From positions 1,832,501 through 1,896,500 of the forward strand of contig NZ_CP015348.1 in assembly GCF_002109325.1 (NCBI RefSeq): a stretch of DNA of 64,000 nt. The letters run 5' to 3'. Shown here piece after piece: positions 37,016-45,978 of this stretch. The notes below the pieces were generated by a model that saw only the letters and a list, made by a program, of their open reading frames with translations, had not been told where the DNA came from and made no database searches. The position numbers and the translations under genes are program-made. This DNA is from Sporosarcina ureae (GTDB lineage Bacteria; Bacillota; Bacilli; Bacillales_A; Planococcaceae). Positions within the stretch are counted from its first letter, which is position 1, and every line of letters begins with the position of its first letter.

Positions 37016-37130
37016 ATAGTATAGGATGTAACGTCGTTGAACCTACTTCAGCGCTAGCAAATAGCTCTCGTTTAGTAAGTATTAAACAACTAAGTCTTTA
37101 CCTATCGCTAGTAATAGAGAAATAAACTAG

Positions 37131-37219
37131 TTGATCGTAAGTGGAAGGCGGTGACTCCCCGATGGATCAGCGGCTCAAGCCACGCCCATGGGAAAGCGTT
37201 CGCCTGGAATGTCGATCAA
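37131..37219. repeat. Dispersed intergenic repeat element, copy 1
   Basis: An 89-base element bounded by TTGATCG (37131-37137) and CGATCAA (37213-37219), with inner GGAAGGCGGTGACTCC and GGAAAGCGTTCGCCTGGAA. It resembles the roughly 100-base GC-rich intergenic repeats (GGAAGGCG...GCGTCCGCC...ATCAACG) known from many Bacillales genomes. A shorter, related-looking segment is at 52101-52175. Confidence 0.55.
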
Positions 37220-37263
37220 CGGTGCCCCCACCTCACTAATTCTACTGAATATGCCCTACTAAC

Positions 37264-38010
37264 TTATTTCAATCTATCAAGTAACTCCAAAATAGCAGTA
37301 GTCGTCTGAGTCATCTGCTCTTCATTCGATATAGTAGCCTTGCCGTCACCCTTCTGCTCACCGTAATCACCAAACCCCGCATGATTACCACCCTTTATCT
37401 CCAAGAACTTCGCATCACTAGGCATACTAGCCTTAGCCGCTTTAATAGCCTTCGCATCTGCCACTTCATCACGACTCGCCCAAATCGACAACACATCCAC
37501 CGACGTTTCACTCAAATCAGTGTGACTACCAGGATAAGAGGCCAGCAACACTAGCGCAGCAATCTTATCGTGACGTAATGCATAATCAGATGCCGTGACA
37601 CCGCCTAAAGAATGCCCACCAATCGCCCATGTAGTAATTTCAGGATGCTTGCGTATGACTTTATCCGCTCGATCAGGTGAAAAGATGGCCATCTTCAACG
37701 GCAAGTGAGGAATGACCACAGTATAACCTTCTTTTGCCAGCTCTTTTGCCATCGGGGCGTAGGCTTCTGCCTCTACTTTTGCACCTTGATAAAAAATAAA
37801 CCCGATATTCTTTTTATTCGAAGTCGGTTCAAACACCAACTCTTTTTCATTTTCAACTGTTACTTCCGAATCTGATTGCAAATGATCTTCTGCGTAAGAC
37901 TGCGCCTTATAATAAAAGCTAGCAAATACGAAGAAACCAACCGCGATGATCAATAGGAAAATAGCGAGTCCAATAAATAACTTAAACTTCCACGACTTCT
38001 TTTGTTTCAT
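37264..38010 (-). CDS. Membrane-anchored alpha/beta hydrolase
   Basis: 248 residues: N-terminal helix (about 10-32), then an alpha/beta-hydrolase fold with nucleophile elbow GGHSLGG (about 134-140), acid region SIWASRDEVAD (about 178-188) and catalytic His in GGNHAGFGDYG (about 212-222). Probably anchored with the catalytic domain outside. Substrate unknown; the family includes dienelactone hydrolase-like and lipase-like enzymes. It follows the Nudix gene by 19 bases on the same strand, so the two may share a transcript. Confidence 0.8.
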   Translation of the reverse strand: MKQKKSWKFKLFIGLAIFLLIIAVGFFVFASFYYKAQSYAEDHLQSDSEVTVENEKELVFEPTSNKKNIGFIFYQGAKVEAEAYAPMAKELAKEGYTVVIPHLPLKMAIFSPDRADKVIRKHPEITTWAIGGHSLGGVTASDYALRHDKIAALVLLASYPGSHTDLSETSVDVLSIWASRDEVADAKAIKAAKASMPSDAKFLEIKGGNHAGFGDYGEQKGDGKATISNEEQMTQTTTAILELLDRLK

Positions 38011-38029
38011 ACTCGATCCTCATTCCAGT

Positions 38030-38650
38030 TTATTTCTTCATGATCTCGATGAAATGCTTTAACACTCTAGCCGTCAAACCCCAAACGGTATAATTGCCAT
38101 ATTCATAAAACCATTCTTCAAGTGAATGGCTTCTAAATTTATATTGATTCCCGTTCATGATCTTTTCGAATGGGAAATTATCCGGTGGTGCTGTTTCGAC
38201 TGCTACGGTATGCATATAGGGCTCATGTTCTATCAACCAGTCCAGTGGAATCGCAAACACTTCTTCCACTTCGTCTTTATTATAGCTACGAATAATTTCA
38301 TTGTAATCAACGACTGCCACAAACGGATAGACAACGAATGAAGGCGATGCTATATATGGACTTAACTCTCCTAGTACTTGCACCGTCTTCGGATTAACTC
38401 CAAGCTCTTCCTGTGTCTCTCGTAAAGCAGCTTCCATCGGTGATGCGTCTGTTATATCTATTTTGCCACCCGGAAAGCTAATATCACCCGGTTGCTTTCT
38501 CATCGTGAAAGAACGCACTTCAAATAGTACATGCCATTCTCCATCCGCTTCTACTAACGGAATAATAACGGCTGAACGGAATGCTGTCTCTTCCCCAATA
38601 AATAAGGATTTGTTATCGAATAATTTATTTTGTAGTTGCTCTAAGTCCAT
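38030..38650 (-). CDS. Nudix hydrolase, CoA pyrophosphatase type
   Basis: 206 residues with the longer Nudix signature of CoA diphosphatases: FPGGKIDITDASPMEAALRETQEELG (split, about 60-85) preceded by RSFTMRKQPGDIS. Such enzymes cleave CoA or its oxidised form to phosphopantetheine and 3',5'-ADP. ATG 38650 is preferred to the frame opening at 38746 because GAGGTGGGGG lies upstream and the upstream part covers a terminator hairpin. Confidence 0.85.
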   Translation of the reverse strand: MDLEQLQNKLFDNKSLFIGEETAFRSAVIIPLVEADGEWHVLFEVRSFTMRKQPGDISFPGGKIDITDASPMEAALRETQEELGVNPKTVQVLGELSPYIASPSFVVYPFVAVVDYNEIIRSYNKDEVEEVFAIPLDWLIEHEPYMHTVAVETAPPDNFPFEKIMNGNQYKFRSHSLEEWFYEYGNYTVWGLTARVLKHFIEIMKK

Positions 38651-38712
38651 GAAGTCCCCCACCTCATTGTTTTCATCTATCGTATCATTACCAGACGAAT
38701 CCTTAAAGAAAT

Positions 38713-38743
38713 TAAAAAGAGCTACTCGTAAAGAGCAACTCTC
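38713..38743 (-). terminator. Terminator of the heme-uptake operon
   Basis: On the minus strand AGAGTTGCTC and GAGTAGCTCT arms are followed by TTTTTAATTT, just after the sortase B gene. Confidence 0.65.
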
Positions 38744-38760
38744 CATATTATCAATATATG

Positions 38761-39537
38761 TCAGCGCTTCACGAGTTTCCCTTGCACTACATATCGTTTA
38801 TCTTTACTATTCACAGAGTTATTACACGTAGACAGCGTGACAATTCGATCTTCAGGTCCGACTTCAACAGGCATATCGATTAGCGACCGTGCTTCAACTT
38901 CTCCTAAAAACTCACTGAATTCTTCATTCGTCTGAAAGTCTGTTTCAATATAATAAAAATCAATCGTCGTTTCATAGGCTGCGAATACTTCAATATCATA
39001 GCCATCATATAACGTATCGACATAAATAATAGGGTGTGCGTCTGCATAGTCTTGTTCACCAAATTTTTTCAAACTACCGAACATCGTATCATTTCTCATT
39101 GCATGGCCATAGAGAACCGTGTTTTGACTCATGTCTTGGATATCATTACGAAAATCCATAAAGACACTTCCCGCACGGCTACTTTCTCGAGTGAAGTTTC
39201 GATTTAAGTAATAGTCATTGTCTTCAGCTTGCAGTATGGGATTATGTAACTTGGTACCTTCCACAGACACCCATCCGACAATATCCTCATTCACTTTATG
39301 CAATTTTTCAAATTGCCTACGCATTGAATACTCACCTAACGAATGTTCTTGCGACGTTTCTTCCGCTACAGCTAGTTGCTTCGTATCTTCAAGAGCTGTC
39401 TCATATATTTGTTGCGTATCTTTTAACGAACTGGCTGATTCCACGTAAGTGTACAAATACTGTACGAGTAAATAGCCTGAGTAGAGAAAGACTGCCAGAT
39501 AAACGAAAGGCAACAGTTTCGACAGACGTTTTTTCAT
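38761..39537 (-). CDS. srtB: Class B sortase
   Basis: 258-residue membrane-anchored transpeptidase: N-terminal helix (about 8-28), catalytic His in LYGHAMRN (about 134-141), Cys in LSTCNNS (about 239-245) and Arg in KDKRYVV (about 248-254), with the SrtB-type central insertion. It closes an operon whose first gene encodes an NPQTS-tailed NEAT protein; NPQTN-like motifs are SrtB signals, so it should anchor that protein to the wall. Confidence 0.9.
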   Translation of the reverse strand: MKKRLSKLLPFVYLAVFLYSGYLLVQYLYTYVESASSLKDTQQIYETALEDTKQLAVAEETSQEHSLGEYSMRRQFEKLHKVNEDIVGWVSVEGTKLHNPILQAEDNDYYLNRNFTRESSRAGSVFMDFRNDIQDMSQNTVLYGHAMRNDTMFGSLKKFGEQDYADAHPIIYVDTLYDGYDIEVFAAYETTIDFYYIETDFQTNEEFSEFLGEVEARSLIDMPVEVGPEDRIVTLSTCNNSVNSKDKRYVVQGKLVKR

Positions 39538-39548
39538 CAGCTTCCCCC

Positions 39549-40319
39549 CTAAATGCCAAGGGACATCATGTAAAGGCCTAATTCGTCATCTTCCTTGAAT
39601 ACGGCATTGACTCCATACACTTCTTTAATGACATCCTTTGTAATGACCTCACGCGGTGGACCTTCTGCAATAATGCGACCATTCTTCATCATTATAATTT
39701 CATCGCTATATCGAATTGCCTGATTGATATCATGCAATACCATGATGATCGTCAATCCATAGTCTTCATTTAGTGACTTTACGAGCTCCAATAATTCAAT
39801 CTGATAATAAATATCCAAATAGGTGGTCGGCTCATCCAAGCATAGTATTTCCGATTGCTGTGCAAGTGCCATGGCAATCCATACACGTTGACGCTCTCCG
39901 CCAGATAATGCCTCTAAGTCTTTATGCCGCTTGTCTGTCAGATTCGTGACGGACAATGCCCAATCTATAGCCTTTTGATCTTCTTGCTGATTTCGCTGCA
40001 ATAATGTTTTATGAGGCAACCGGCCAAAGCTGACCAATTTTTCAATCGTCAAGTCTTTTGGCACTTCATTCTGCTGATACACAATAGCTAGTTTTTTTGC
40101 GAATTCTTTCGGCTTAAACATCACCAAGTCACGATTCTCGAGTGAAGTTGTGCCCGACTTCGGCATATTGCTTCTCGATAGAACGCTGAGTAATGTCGAT
40201 TTCCCACAACCATTCGGGCCGATAATCGTTGTAACTTTCCCTTTAGAAATAGACGTAGAAACGTCATCCAAATGATTCGTTATATTATCGTGTGATACAA
40301 TAATGCGCTTCATTTCCAT
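39549..40319 (-). CDS. Iron/heme ABC transporter ATP-binding protein
   Basis: 256-residue FecE/FhuC-type ATPase. Walker A IGPNGCGKSTLL (about 33-44), signature LSGGERQRVWIAMAL (about 138-152), Walker B LCLDEPTTYLD (about 159-169), H-loop VLHDINQA. Supplies energy for the heme or siderophore importer made by the two preceding genes. Spacing to the permease gene is 6 bases. Confidence 0.9.
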   Translation of the reverse strand: MEMKRIIVSHDNITNHLDDVSTSISKGKVTTIIGPNGCGKSTLLSVLSRSNMPKSGTTSLENRDLVMFKPKEFAKKLAIVYQQNEVPKDLTIEKLVSFGRLPHKTLLQRNQQEDQKAIDWALSVTNLTDKRHKDLEALSGGERQRVWIAMALAQQSEILCLDEPTTYLDIYYQIELLELVKSLNEDYGLTIIMVLHDINQAIRYSDEIIMMKNGRIIAEGPPREVITKDVIKEVYGVNAVFKEDDELGLYMMSLGI

Positions 40320-40325
40320 AACAAG

Positions 40326-41309
40326 TCACTCTTTTCGCAGTAAGAATATTAAGAACGGTCCGCCAATAATCGCCATCAGCGTTGAGGCTGGTATTTCAAG
40401 CGGCGCTACTATTGTACGCCCCAGTGTATCCGCAAGTAGAATAATCAACGCCCCTAAAAGTGCAGTGAATGGTATGAGCACCTTGTGATCATACCCTACT
40501 AACCTACGGGCAATGTGTGGCACAAGCAATCCAACAAACGAAATCACACCCGCCACTACAACCGATATCGCTGCCAACAACACTGCTACTGCCGCTATAA
40601 TTAAACGGGCACGTGCAACATGGAAGCCAATACTTTTTGCTGTCTTATCTTGCAACACCAATAAGTTACACCAGCTGTATAATGCAAAAGCTAACACCAA
40701 TCCGATCGTTCCGTACGTCGCAATCGTCGAGACATCACTCCATGTACGCATCGTCAAATTTGAACCGATGATACTGGAAGCTGAGACATTTAATGAACCA
40801 CCAAAGCTGATGAAAGCTTCAGTGAGTCCCGTGAACATAGCATTGATCGCGATTCCAACAAGAATTAATTTTAACGGGCTAAGACCCGATTTCCACGATA
40901 GTGCAAACACTAGAAAACAAGCGAATGCACCGCCCATAAATGCAAATAAAGGCGTCATGAAAAAGAGCGCCGGGAAGAATGAGATAATGAATAACTGTAC
41001 AAACGCCGCACCGGAAGATATTCCGATAATCCCTGCATCGGCCAATGGGTTACGCATGACAGACTGTAGCAAGACACCCGATACCGATAATGCCGCACCT
41101 GCAAATATTGCGACAATCAGGCGCGGAAAGCGCAAATCACGAATCGCTTCCATCTGACTGTTACCTTGTTCAAAGAGTGCACCAAAAAATTCAAAGAATC
41201 CCATTTTGATGCTGCCTGTCGTAGCTGAATACACGATAGTTACGACAAGCAACAGGGATACGATTATATAACTAGTTATTCTTTTTCTCATGACGGACTT
41301 CCTTTTCAA
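40326..41309 (-). CDS. Iron/heme ABC transporter permease, FecCD family (IsdF-like)
   Basis: 327-residue membrane protein with about nine to ten helices and the FecCD features GGALFEQG-like N-terminal loop, LRFPRLIVAIFAGAALSVSGVLLQ (split, about 55-78), NPLADAGIIGISSGA (about 85-99) and GVISFVGLLVPHIARRLVG (about 240-258). Imports heme or a ferric siderophore with the adjacent lipoprotein and ATPase. Confidence 0.9.
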   Translation of the reverse strand: MKRKSVMRKRITSYIIVSLLLVVTIVYSATTGSIKMGFFEFFGALFEQGNSQMEAIRDLRFPRLIVAIFAGAALSVSGVLLQSVMRNPLADAGIIGISSGAAFVQLFIISFFPALFFMTPLFAFMGGAFACFLVFALSWKSGLSPLKLILVGIAINAMFTGLTEAFISFGGSLNVSASSIIGSNLTMRTWSDVSTIATYGTIGLVLAFALYSWCNLLVLQDKTAKSIGFHVARARLIIAAVAVLLAAISVVVAGVISFVGLLVPHIARRLVGYDHKVLIPFTALLGALIILLADTLGRTIVAPLEIPASTLMAIIGGPFLIFLLRKE

Positions 41310-41324
41310 ACGAAATTCATCGAG

Positions 41325-42233
41325 TTATCGATAGAATATCTTCATTAGCTCACTTAATGCCTCAGGTACTTGCAAAGAAGCCGTTGTACCGAATAACTCT
41401 TCTTCTAAATCATATACTTTACCGTTTTTTACAGCATCGAAATGTTTCCATACATCATTTGTTTGAAACTCTTCGTTGAACATTTCCACGACCTCATCCG
41501 GCATGCCATGTGATAGACGCAAGATAATGTCTGGATTACTATTATGAAGATACTCCGTATTGGATGATAAGTATTCAGGATCCTGCCCTTCCATTACATT
41601 CGTTCCCCCTGCACGTTTCACTAGGTCACCTGCGTAGGAATTTTCTGTAGCTACTAAATAACTGCCTGGAATACCGAGTAAGATCAAAACGCTTGGCCCT
41701 TTACGGTTCGCAGCCACAACTTCCGCTGCTTCAATTTTCTTCTGTAGATCCCCTACTAATTTATCTGCTTGTGCTGTACGATCATAACGCACTCCAAGAC
41801 CTTGGATTTCCTCCATCATCGAATCGATACTTTGAAAGTTCAAAAATGTCGCGGGTATATTCAATTGCTCAAACCCACCTTCAAGATCATATTCCAATGT
41901 AGAAACAGATAAGAAATCTGTCGTGTCCAAGGATTTCACGATTTCCATATCGGGCGTCATGGCATTACCAATAGTAGGAAGTCCGTCGAAACGGCTTGCC
42001 ATTTGTTTTTCAGATTCAGGAATAGCGATAGCATCTATATCTAACTTATCGAGAATTTCTGCAATAACGACAGTACCGGCAATAATTCGCTGATCACTTG
42101 TTGTATCTGTTTCACTCTTCACTGCGTCATCTGCTGAAACAGCCTTTTCTTCTTTATCATTACCGCATCCTGCGATAATCGCTGCTGTCATGATTGCCAA
42201 CATCAGCAGTATATATTTCCACTTTTTTTGCAC
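41325..42233 (-). CDS. isdE: Heme/iron ABC transporter substrate-binding lipoprotein (IsdE-like)
   Basis: 302 residues. Lipobox IIAGC (about residues 19-23) and a class III periplasmic-binding fold (RIIAGTVVIAEILDKLDID, VSTLEYDLEGGFEQL, YDRTAQADKLV). By position between NEAT proteins and FecCD permease it is the membrane-bound heme receptor. The start is GTG 42233, since GGAGGA lies 7 bases upstream; an in-frame GTG at 42248 overlaps the ribosome site. Confidence 0.85.
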   Translation of the reverse strand: MQKKWKYILLMLAIMTAAIIAGCGNDKEEKAVSADDAVKSETDTTSDQRIIAGTVVIAEILDKLDIDAIAIPESEKQMASRFDGLPTIGNAMTPDMEIVKSLDTTDFLSVSTLEYDLEGGFEQLNIPATFLNFQSIDSMMEEIQGLGVRYDRTAQADKLVGDLQKKIEAAEVVAANRKGPSVLILLGIPGSYLVATENSYAGDLVKRAGGTNVMEGQDPEYLSSNTEYLHNSNPDIILRLSHGMPDEVVEMFNEEFQTNDVWKHFDAVKNGKVYDLEEELFGTTASLQVPEALSELMKIFYR

Positions 42234-42251
42234 AATGTAATCCTCCACTCG

Positions 42252-43463
42252 TTATTTATCACTTATCATGCTGTTTTTCTTTGTCAGCCTGCGTAAAAAT
42301 AAAATACCCGACAGCATACATAATGATAATAATACACCGATTCTCAACACATCAAACGGTATTGTCTGATCGGTCTCCTCGTTCATTGCCACCTCTTCAG
42401 TTTCACTTGCTACTTGTGCAACGACTTGATCTGGTTGTTTCTTTGCATCGTCCACTGTACGATCAAACTCCAGTTTTTCTTCCGTCAGAAGAGGAGGTAC
42501 GTCTGTCTGTACTGGCTGCTTTTCTTCGGATGACTTATCCAATTTTTCATCTTTTTTCGTAACGGTAGATGGTTTCTCTGCAGTAGTAGATTTTGCAGGT
42601 TGCTCTACTCGCTTAGTCAATGAAGAAACAGCTTTACTATTTGAAGCTTCCTTACGTAGAAACTTCGCCGTTTGTTGCTGGTTGAAAACAATTTGCAAAA
42701 ACTCTTCTTCTACATGTGAACTCACAGGGTTCTCCGCTTTCATCCAAACGCCTATCCCCTTCTGGAAGTCTTCTACTTCAAACTGCACAATACGCGTATC
42801 GGTTTGCGATACTACTTTAGGTTCCACTAAATTTCCTTGCTGCTCTACAGTAAATCCCTTGACCTTGCTAGGATGAAGTATTTCCAACTGTGCATAGAAT
42901 CGATGATCACGTTCAATAACACGAATTACTGGATTGACATAGTCATTCATGGCAGACAATTTTCCAGCTAACAGCAGTTGATAGTGTATCGTATCATCAC
43001 CTGCCTGAATTGACTGTGTCGGTTTTTGATCAAACGCTGGCAATGACTGTTGCTCGATGAGGAGCTCAGAAGAAAATGTTTGCTGTGCATGTTCTGTCGC
43101 TAATCTATACGTTCCTGCTAATTCAATCTTTTGTTGTACATCCTTAATATCAAACTGAACTAAATTTTCTGCTCTATTCAGCCGGGTACTCATTTTGTTC
43201 CCTTGCTGCATGGCAGTGATATGCGTTAGGATGTGATCATTTTTCGCTGAAATCGATAACGTATAGCGATCTTCCTTAACAGTTAACGTAGCCTGCTTAA
43301 TAAATAAAACATCTGTATCCTCTGCTTCATGTGATAGAAAATTTAGTTCAACTTGATAGTCATCCGTTGCGTTAGTTTTGCTTTCATTTGCATTTACAGA
43401 ATGAAAAGGAAGCCACGCTGAGATGAGTAGCAAAAGTAGAGGCAACCACACAATTCTTTTCAT
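42252..43463 (-). CDS. NEAT-domain-like membrane-anchored protein
   Basis: 403 residues: signal peptide (about 1-25), two NEAT-like beta domains (about 33-150 and 160-278), a long charged linker rich in Lys, Glu and Thr (about 280-365), and a C-terminal helix with RRLTKK (about 372-395) acting as a membrane anchor; no LPxTG or NPxTx motif. Domain 1 ends TYRLATEHAQQTFSSELLI and domain 2 ends WMKAENPVSSHVEEEFLQIVF, so both lack the tyrosine pair (YxxxY) that normally binds heme iron. It may relay heme differently or bind hemoproteins. Part of the Fur-boxed heme operon. Confidence 0.75.
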   Translation of the reverse strand: MKRIVWLPLLLLLISAWLPFHSVNANESKTNATDDYQVELNFLSHEAEDTDVLFIKQATLTVKEDRYTLSISAKNDHILTHITAMQQGNKMSTRLNRAENLVQFDIKDVQQKIELAGTYRLATEHAQQTFSSELLIEQQSLPAFDQKPTQSIQAGDDTIHYQLLLAGKLSAMNDYVNPVIRVIERDHRFYAQLEILHPSKVKGFTVEQQGNLVEPKVVSQTDTRIVQFEVEDFQKGIGVWMKAENPVSSHVEEEFLQIVFNQQQTAKFLRKEASNSKAVSSLTKRVEQPAKSTTAEKPSTVTKKDEKLDKSSEEKQPVQTDVPPLLTEEKLEFDRTVDDAKKQPDQVVAQVASETEEVAMNEETDQTIPFDVLRIGVLLSLCMLSGILFLRRLTKKNSMISDK

Positions 43464-43553
43464 TTCAAACGTACACTCCTTTACATATCGTGTAAAACGA
43501 CAGGAACTTCCTTCCGCATGTAAAAAAGCGAAAGGAAGTATCTGTATTTACTC

Positions 43554-44984
43554 TTATTTTTTCATGAAGTTCAATGAACCGTTTAGAATTTTAGCCATTT
43601 GTGTACGTTGTAGGGAATCGCCAGAGTTGATCAAGACTTTACCATTCGGCTGTTTTGCGCCTGTCATGATTTTTTCAGCGTATAACAATGCAAATGCTTG
43701 CTTCGCTTCAGGATCTGTAATGACTTTTCCATCTGCATAGAACGGAAGAGTTGTATCTCCTTTTTTGATTTCTTTACCTTCTGCAAATTGAATTGCACGG
43801 TACAACATCAAAGCACCTTGCTGACGAGTCAACGTGTTATTCGGGTTGAACTTTTCATTCGTTTGTACAATGCCTGCTTCCGCTAGAGCATTGATTGCGC
43901 TGATCCGTTCTTTATCTGTGATTTTACCTAAGTCTTTAAATCCAACATCTTTAGTTGTGTCGAGATTTAACGCACGTGCTACCATTAATGCAAACTGTGA
44001 ACGTGTAATGTTGTTGCGCGGATTGAACTTATCCGCACTTTTTACAATCCCTTTATCAAGCAACGCAAGGATTGCTTCTTTGTTGCCGTCTTTATCAATA
44101 TCTTTAAATGGATTTACAATTGGTGTTGGGTTTGGTTTCACTTCATTAGTGAAGTCCAGTTGTACTTTATGGTTTGCATCATACTTAACAGGTCCTTCAT
44201 TTACAATAACGTGAAGGTCAGCATTCACTAACTTTGTTAGGTCTGCTACTTTAAATGTATATGTGCGGGCCCCTGTTGATTTGTCATCTGTTGCAATTGG
44301 AATTTCCTTGCCAGCAATTTTGAAGCCGTGGATGTAACCGCCTTTCGGGAAAGTAAGAGTTACTTCATTACCATCGGATACTTTCTTTACGGAAGCTGTC
44401 GAGGACATGTAATCCTTCATGATCGACTCTTCTTTTGTTCCATCTTTGTAAACTTTTACGTTTACTTTACTAATTGTTTCTGCATCTGTGTCTGCTTTAG
44501 CGACCGTTGCTTTGAAATCGAATGGATACCACTTGTCCATGTTAGCAGGTGCATATACAACATGGATTTTGCCTGAATGTATTTCATCCGCTACTACTGG
44601 GAAAGTATAAGTCGTTGTGCCGTCCGTATTTTTAACTTCCGTTGCATCAGCAAACTCTTCTCCTTGTTTCGTTTGAAAGCCTGCAATCATAGGAGCTGAT
44701 TTAACTGCAACCGTTACCTTCGCATATGTTACTCCATCTTTTTCCACCAACGTACCTTGTGGAATGAGGTGGCTACTGATTGCAGGTTCTGGTGTAGTTG
44801 TACCTGATTTATAAACATGAAAGTCAACTACTTGATCCACAGCAATCGTCTGTTTCAAAGCCGACACTGCTTGATCACTTGTGCTGATCGGGTTAGCGGA
44901 TGCTGCTGTTGGAATAGCGATAGAAGCTGCTAATAGTGAAGCAAGTACTACTTTCGTTGCGCGAGATGATGTTTTTTTCGTCAT
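43554..44984 (-). CDS. S-layer-anchored NEAT protein (two NEAT, three SLH domains)
   Basis: 476 residues: signal peptide (about 1-30), NEAT 1 (about 45-165), NEAT 2 (about 165-280) and three SLH domains (about 290-470) with motifs NNITRSQFALMVARAL and NNTLTRQQGALMLYRAI. SLH domains bind pyruvylated wall polymer, so the protein sits in the surface layer and should capture heme first. The heme-loop positions differ between the two NEATs: WYPFDF (a single Tyr) in the first, KYDANHK (Tyr-x3-His) in the second. Comparable NEAT-SLH proteins are known in Bacillus anthracis (BslK). Three bases separate it from the isdC-like gene. Confidence 0.9.
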   Translation of the reverse strand: MTKKTSSRATKVVLASLLAASIAIPTAASANPISTSDQAVSALKQTIAVDQVVDFHVYKSGTTTPEPAISSHLIPQGTLVEKDGVTYAKVTVAVKSAPMIAGFQTKQGEEFADATEVKNTDGTTTYTFPVVADEIHSGKIHVVYAPANMDKWYPFDFKATVAKADTDAETISKVNVKVYKDGTKEESIMKDYMSSTASVKKVSDGNEVTLTFPKGGYIHGFKIAGKEIPIATDDKSTGARTYTFKVADLTKLVNADLHVIVNEGPVKYDANHKVQLDFTNEVKPNPTPIVNPFKDIDKDGNKEAILALLDKGIVKSADKFNPRNNITRSQFALMVARALNLDTTKDVGFKDLGKITDKERISAINALAEAGIVQTNEKFNPNNTLTRQQGALMLYRAIQFAEGKEIKKGDTTLPFYADGKVITDPEAKQAFALLYAEKIMTGAKQPNGKVLINSGDSLQRTQMAKILNGSLNFMKK

Positions 44985-44986
44985 AA

Positions 44987-45640
44987 TTATTGTTCCCCCT
45001 GTTTTCTTTGGAATCTAGTTCTATACAATAAAAATGCAGAACCTGCTAATACAAAGATTAATAGGTACGGCGTTGAATCACTAGTTTGTGGATTCTTTAC
45101 TGGTTTTTGGGTAGTAGGCTTTTTCGTTATAGTACCTGTGCTCGTATTGGTATTCGTGTTCGTGTTAGCACTTGGTGGAATAGTATTCGTTGCAGGAGGT
45201 TTTACAGCTGGTGGTGTAACGGCAGCTTTTTCTTCAAACACCAAGTCAACTGTATACTCGTGGTGATAATTGATATCCTCGACATCAACTTTCATAGGAA
45301 TCTTCACTGGTTTAGAAATGTCACTTACACTAAACTCTACAACTCTTGTATCGGCTTTAAGATCTTCATTGACTACTTCTGCTCCGCCCGCTGGCTCAAA
45401 CTTCGTAATCCAAGAGCTGTTCTTAAGAGTTAGCTGTACGATGGCAGAACCATTCGTTACGGTGACGAGTGCTGGCTTTTGAAAGTAATCATTAGCAATA
45501 GATGCATTAGAGCTATCTGGCTGGTTTACTTGATAGTTTAATTGCTGAGTACCATCCGCTATTTTAGCGGACGCTTGTGGCAAGCCAACTGTCAGCACGA
45601 AAAAACTTACAACTAAAAAGTACAAAAATGTTTTTTTCAC
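44987..45640 (-). CDS. isdC: IsdC-like NEAT protein with NPQTS sorting signal
   Basis: 217 residues: signal peptide (about 1-25), one NEAT domain (about 30-145), a Pro/Thr/Asn-rich spacer with (NT)n (about 150-185), then NPQTS, a hydrophobic helix and RFQRKQGEQ. The heme motif YHHEY (Tyr-x3-Tyr, followed by TVDLVF) is intact. NPQTS is a sortase B signal, and srtB ends the same operon. The start is GTG 45640; GAGAGGAG lies 11 bases before it, and an ATG in between opens only ATG TAC AAG TGA. Confidence 0.9.
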   Translation of the reverse strand: MKKTFLYFLVVSFFVLTVGLPQASAKIADGTQQLNYQVNQPDSSNASIANDYFQKPALVTVTNGSAIVQLTLKNSSWITKFEPAGGAEVVNEDLKADTRVVEFSVSDISKPVKIPMKVDVEDINYHHEYTVDLVFEEKAAVTPPAVKPPATNTIPPSANTNTNTNTSTGTITKKPTTQKPVKNPQTSDSTPYLLIFVLAGSAFLLYRTRFQRKQGEQ

Positions 45641-45661
45641 TTGTACATAATCTCCTCTCAC

Positions 45662-45978
45662 TTGTCATTTTTCATGCTACATAAATCCAATAATTGATTG
45701 CCAATTGTCGGATAGACTTCTACTTCTAAAGTATCTCATAAATAGCCCCATACATGAAAGGAAGGCACTCAAACGTCTATTTTTTTATGACGACTATGTG
45801 ACGATTTTAAGAGATAAATGAGAACGGTTATCATTTAATATATCTTTTATTGGCCATTATGTCAATCATATTTTGGAAAATTATTTCAATTTATATTTCA
45901 TGCTTTTTAGTTAGTCACGAACTAAGGGGCTTTGCATAGTCTAGATAGATACGAGTTAAGAATGAAAGGAGTTTTATA
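45662..45978. other. Intergenic region upstream of the heme operon
   Basis: Divergent region of about 320 bases. It contains a Fur box (45816-45836) and the AAAGGAG ribosome site of the gene at 45979. No further reading frame is convincing. Confidence 0.6.
45816..45836. promoter_or_regulatory. Fur box upstream of the heme-uptake operon
   Basis: A near-perfect 21-base palindrome: AAATGAGAAC-G-GTTATCATTT, 9 of 10 paired positions, with the 7-1-7 core TGAGAAC G GTTATCA (45819-45833). This agrees with the Bacillus Fur consensus TGATAAT-N-ATTATCA, so the isd-like operon should be repressed by iron. Confidence 0.75.

Larger units (their letters stand above)
36942..37263. other. Intergenic region with terminator and repeat element
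   Basis: Contains the ohr terminator (36969-37015: AGCTGTCCC...GGGACAGCT followed by TTTTT) and, from 37131 to 37219, a structured repeat described separately. No gene seen. Confidence 0.7.

Noticed and set aside
38651-38746. N-terminal extension of the CoA-type Nudix protein
   Set aside because: Covers the terminator of the preceding operon; the better start is at 38650.
40513-41157. Plus-strand open frame of 214 codons
   Set aside because: Antisense to the FecCD permease gene; low-complexity Thr/Ile/Ala translation and no ribosome site.
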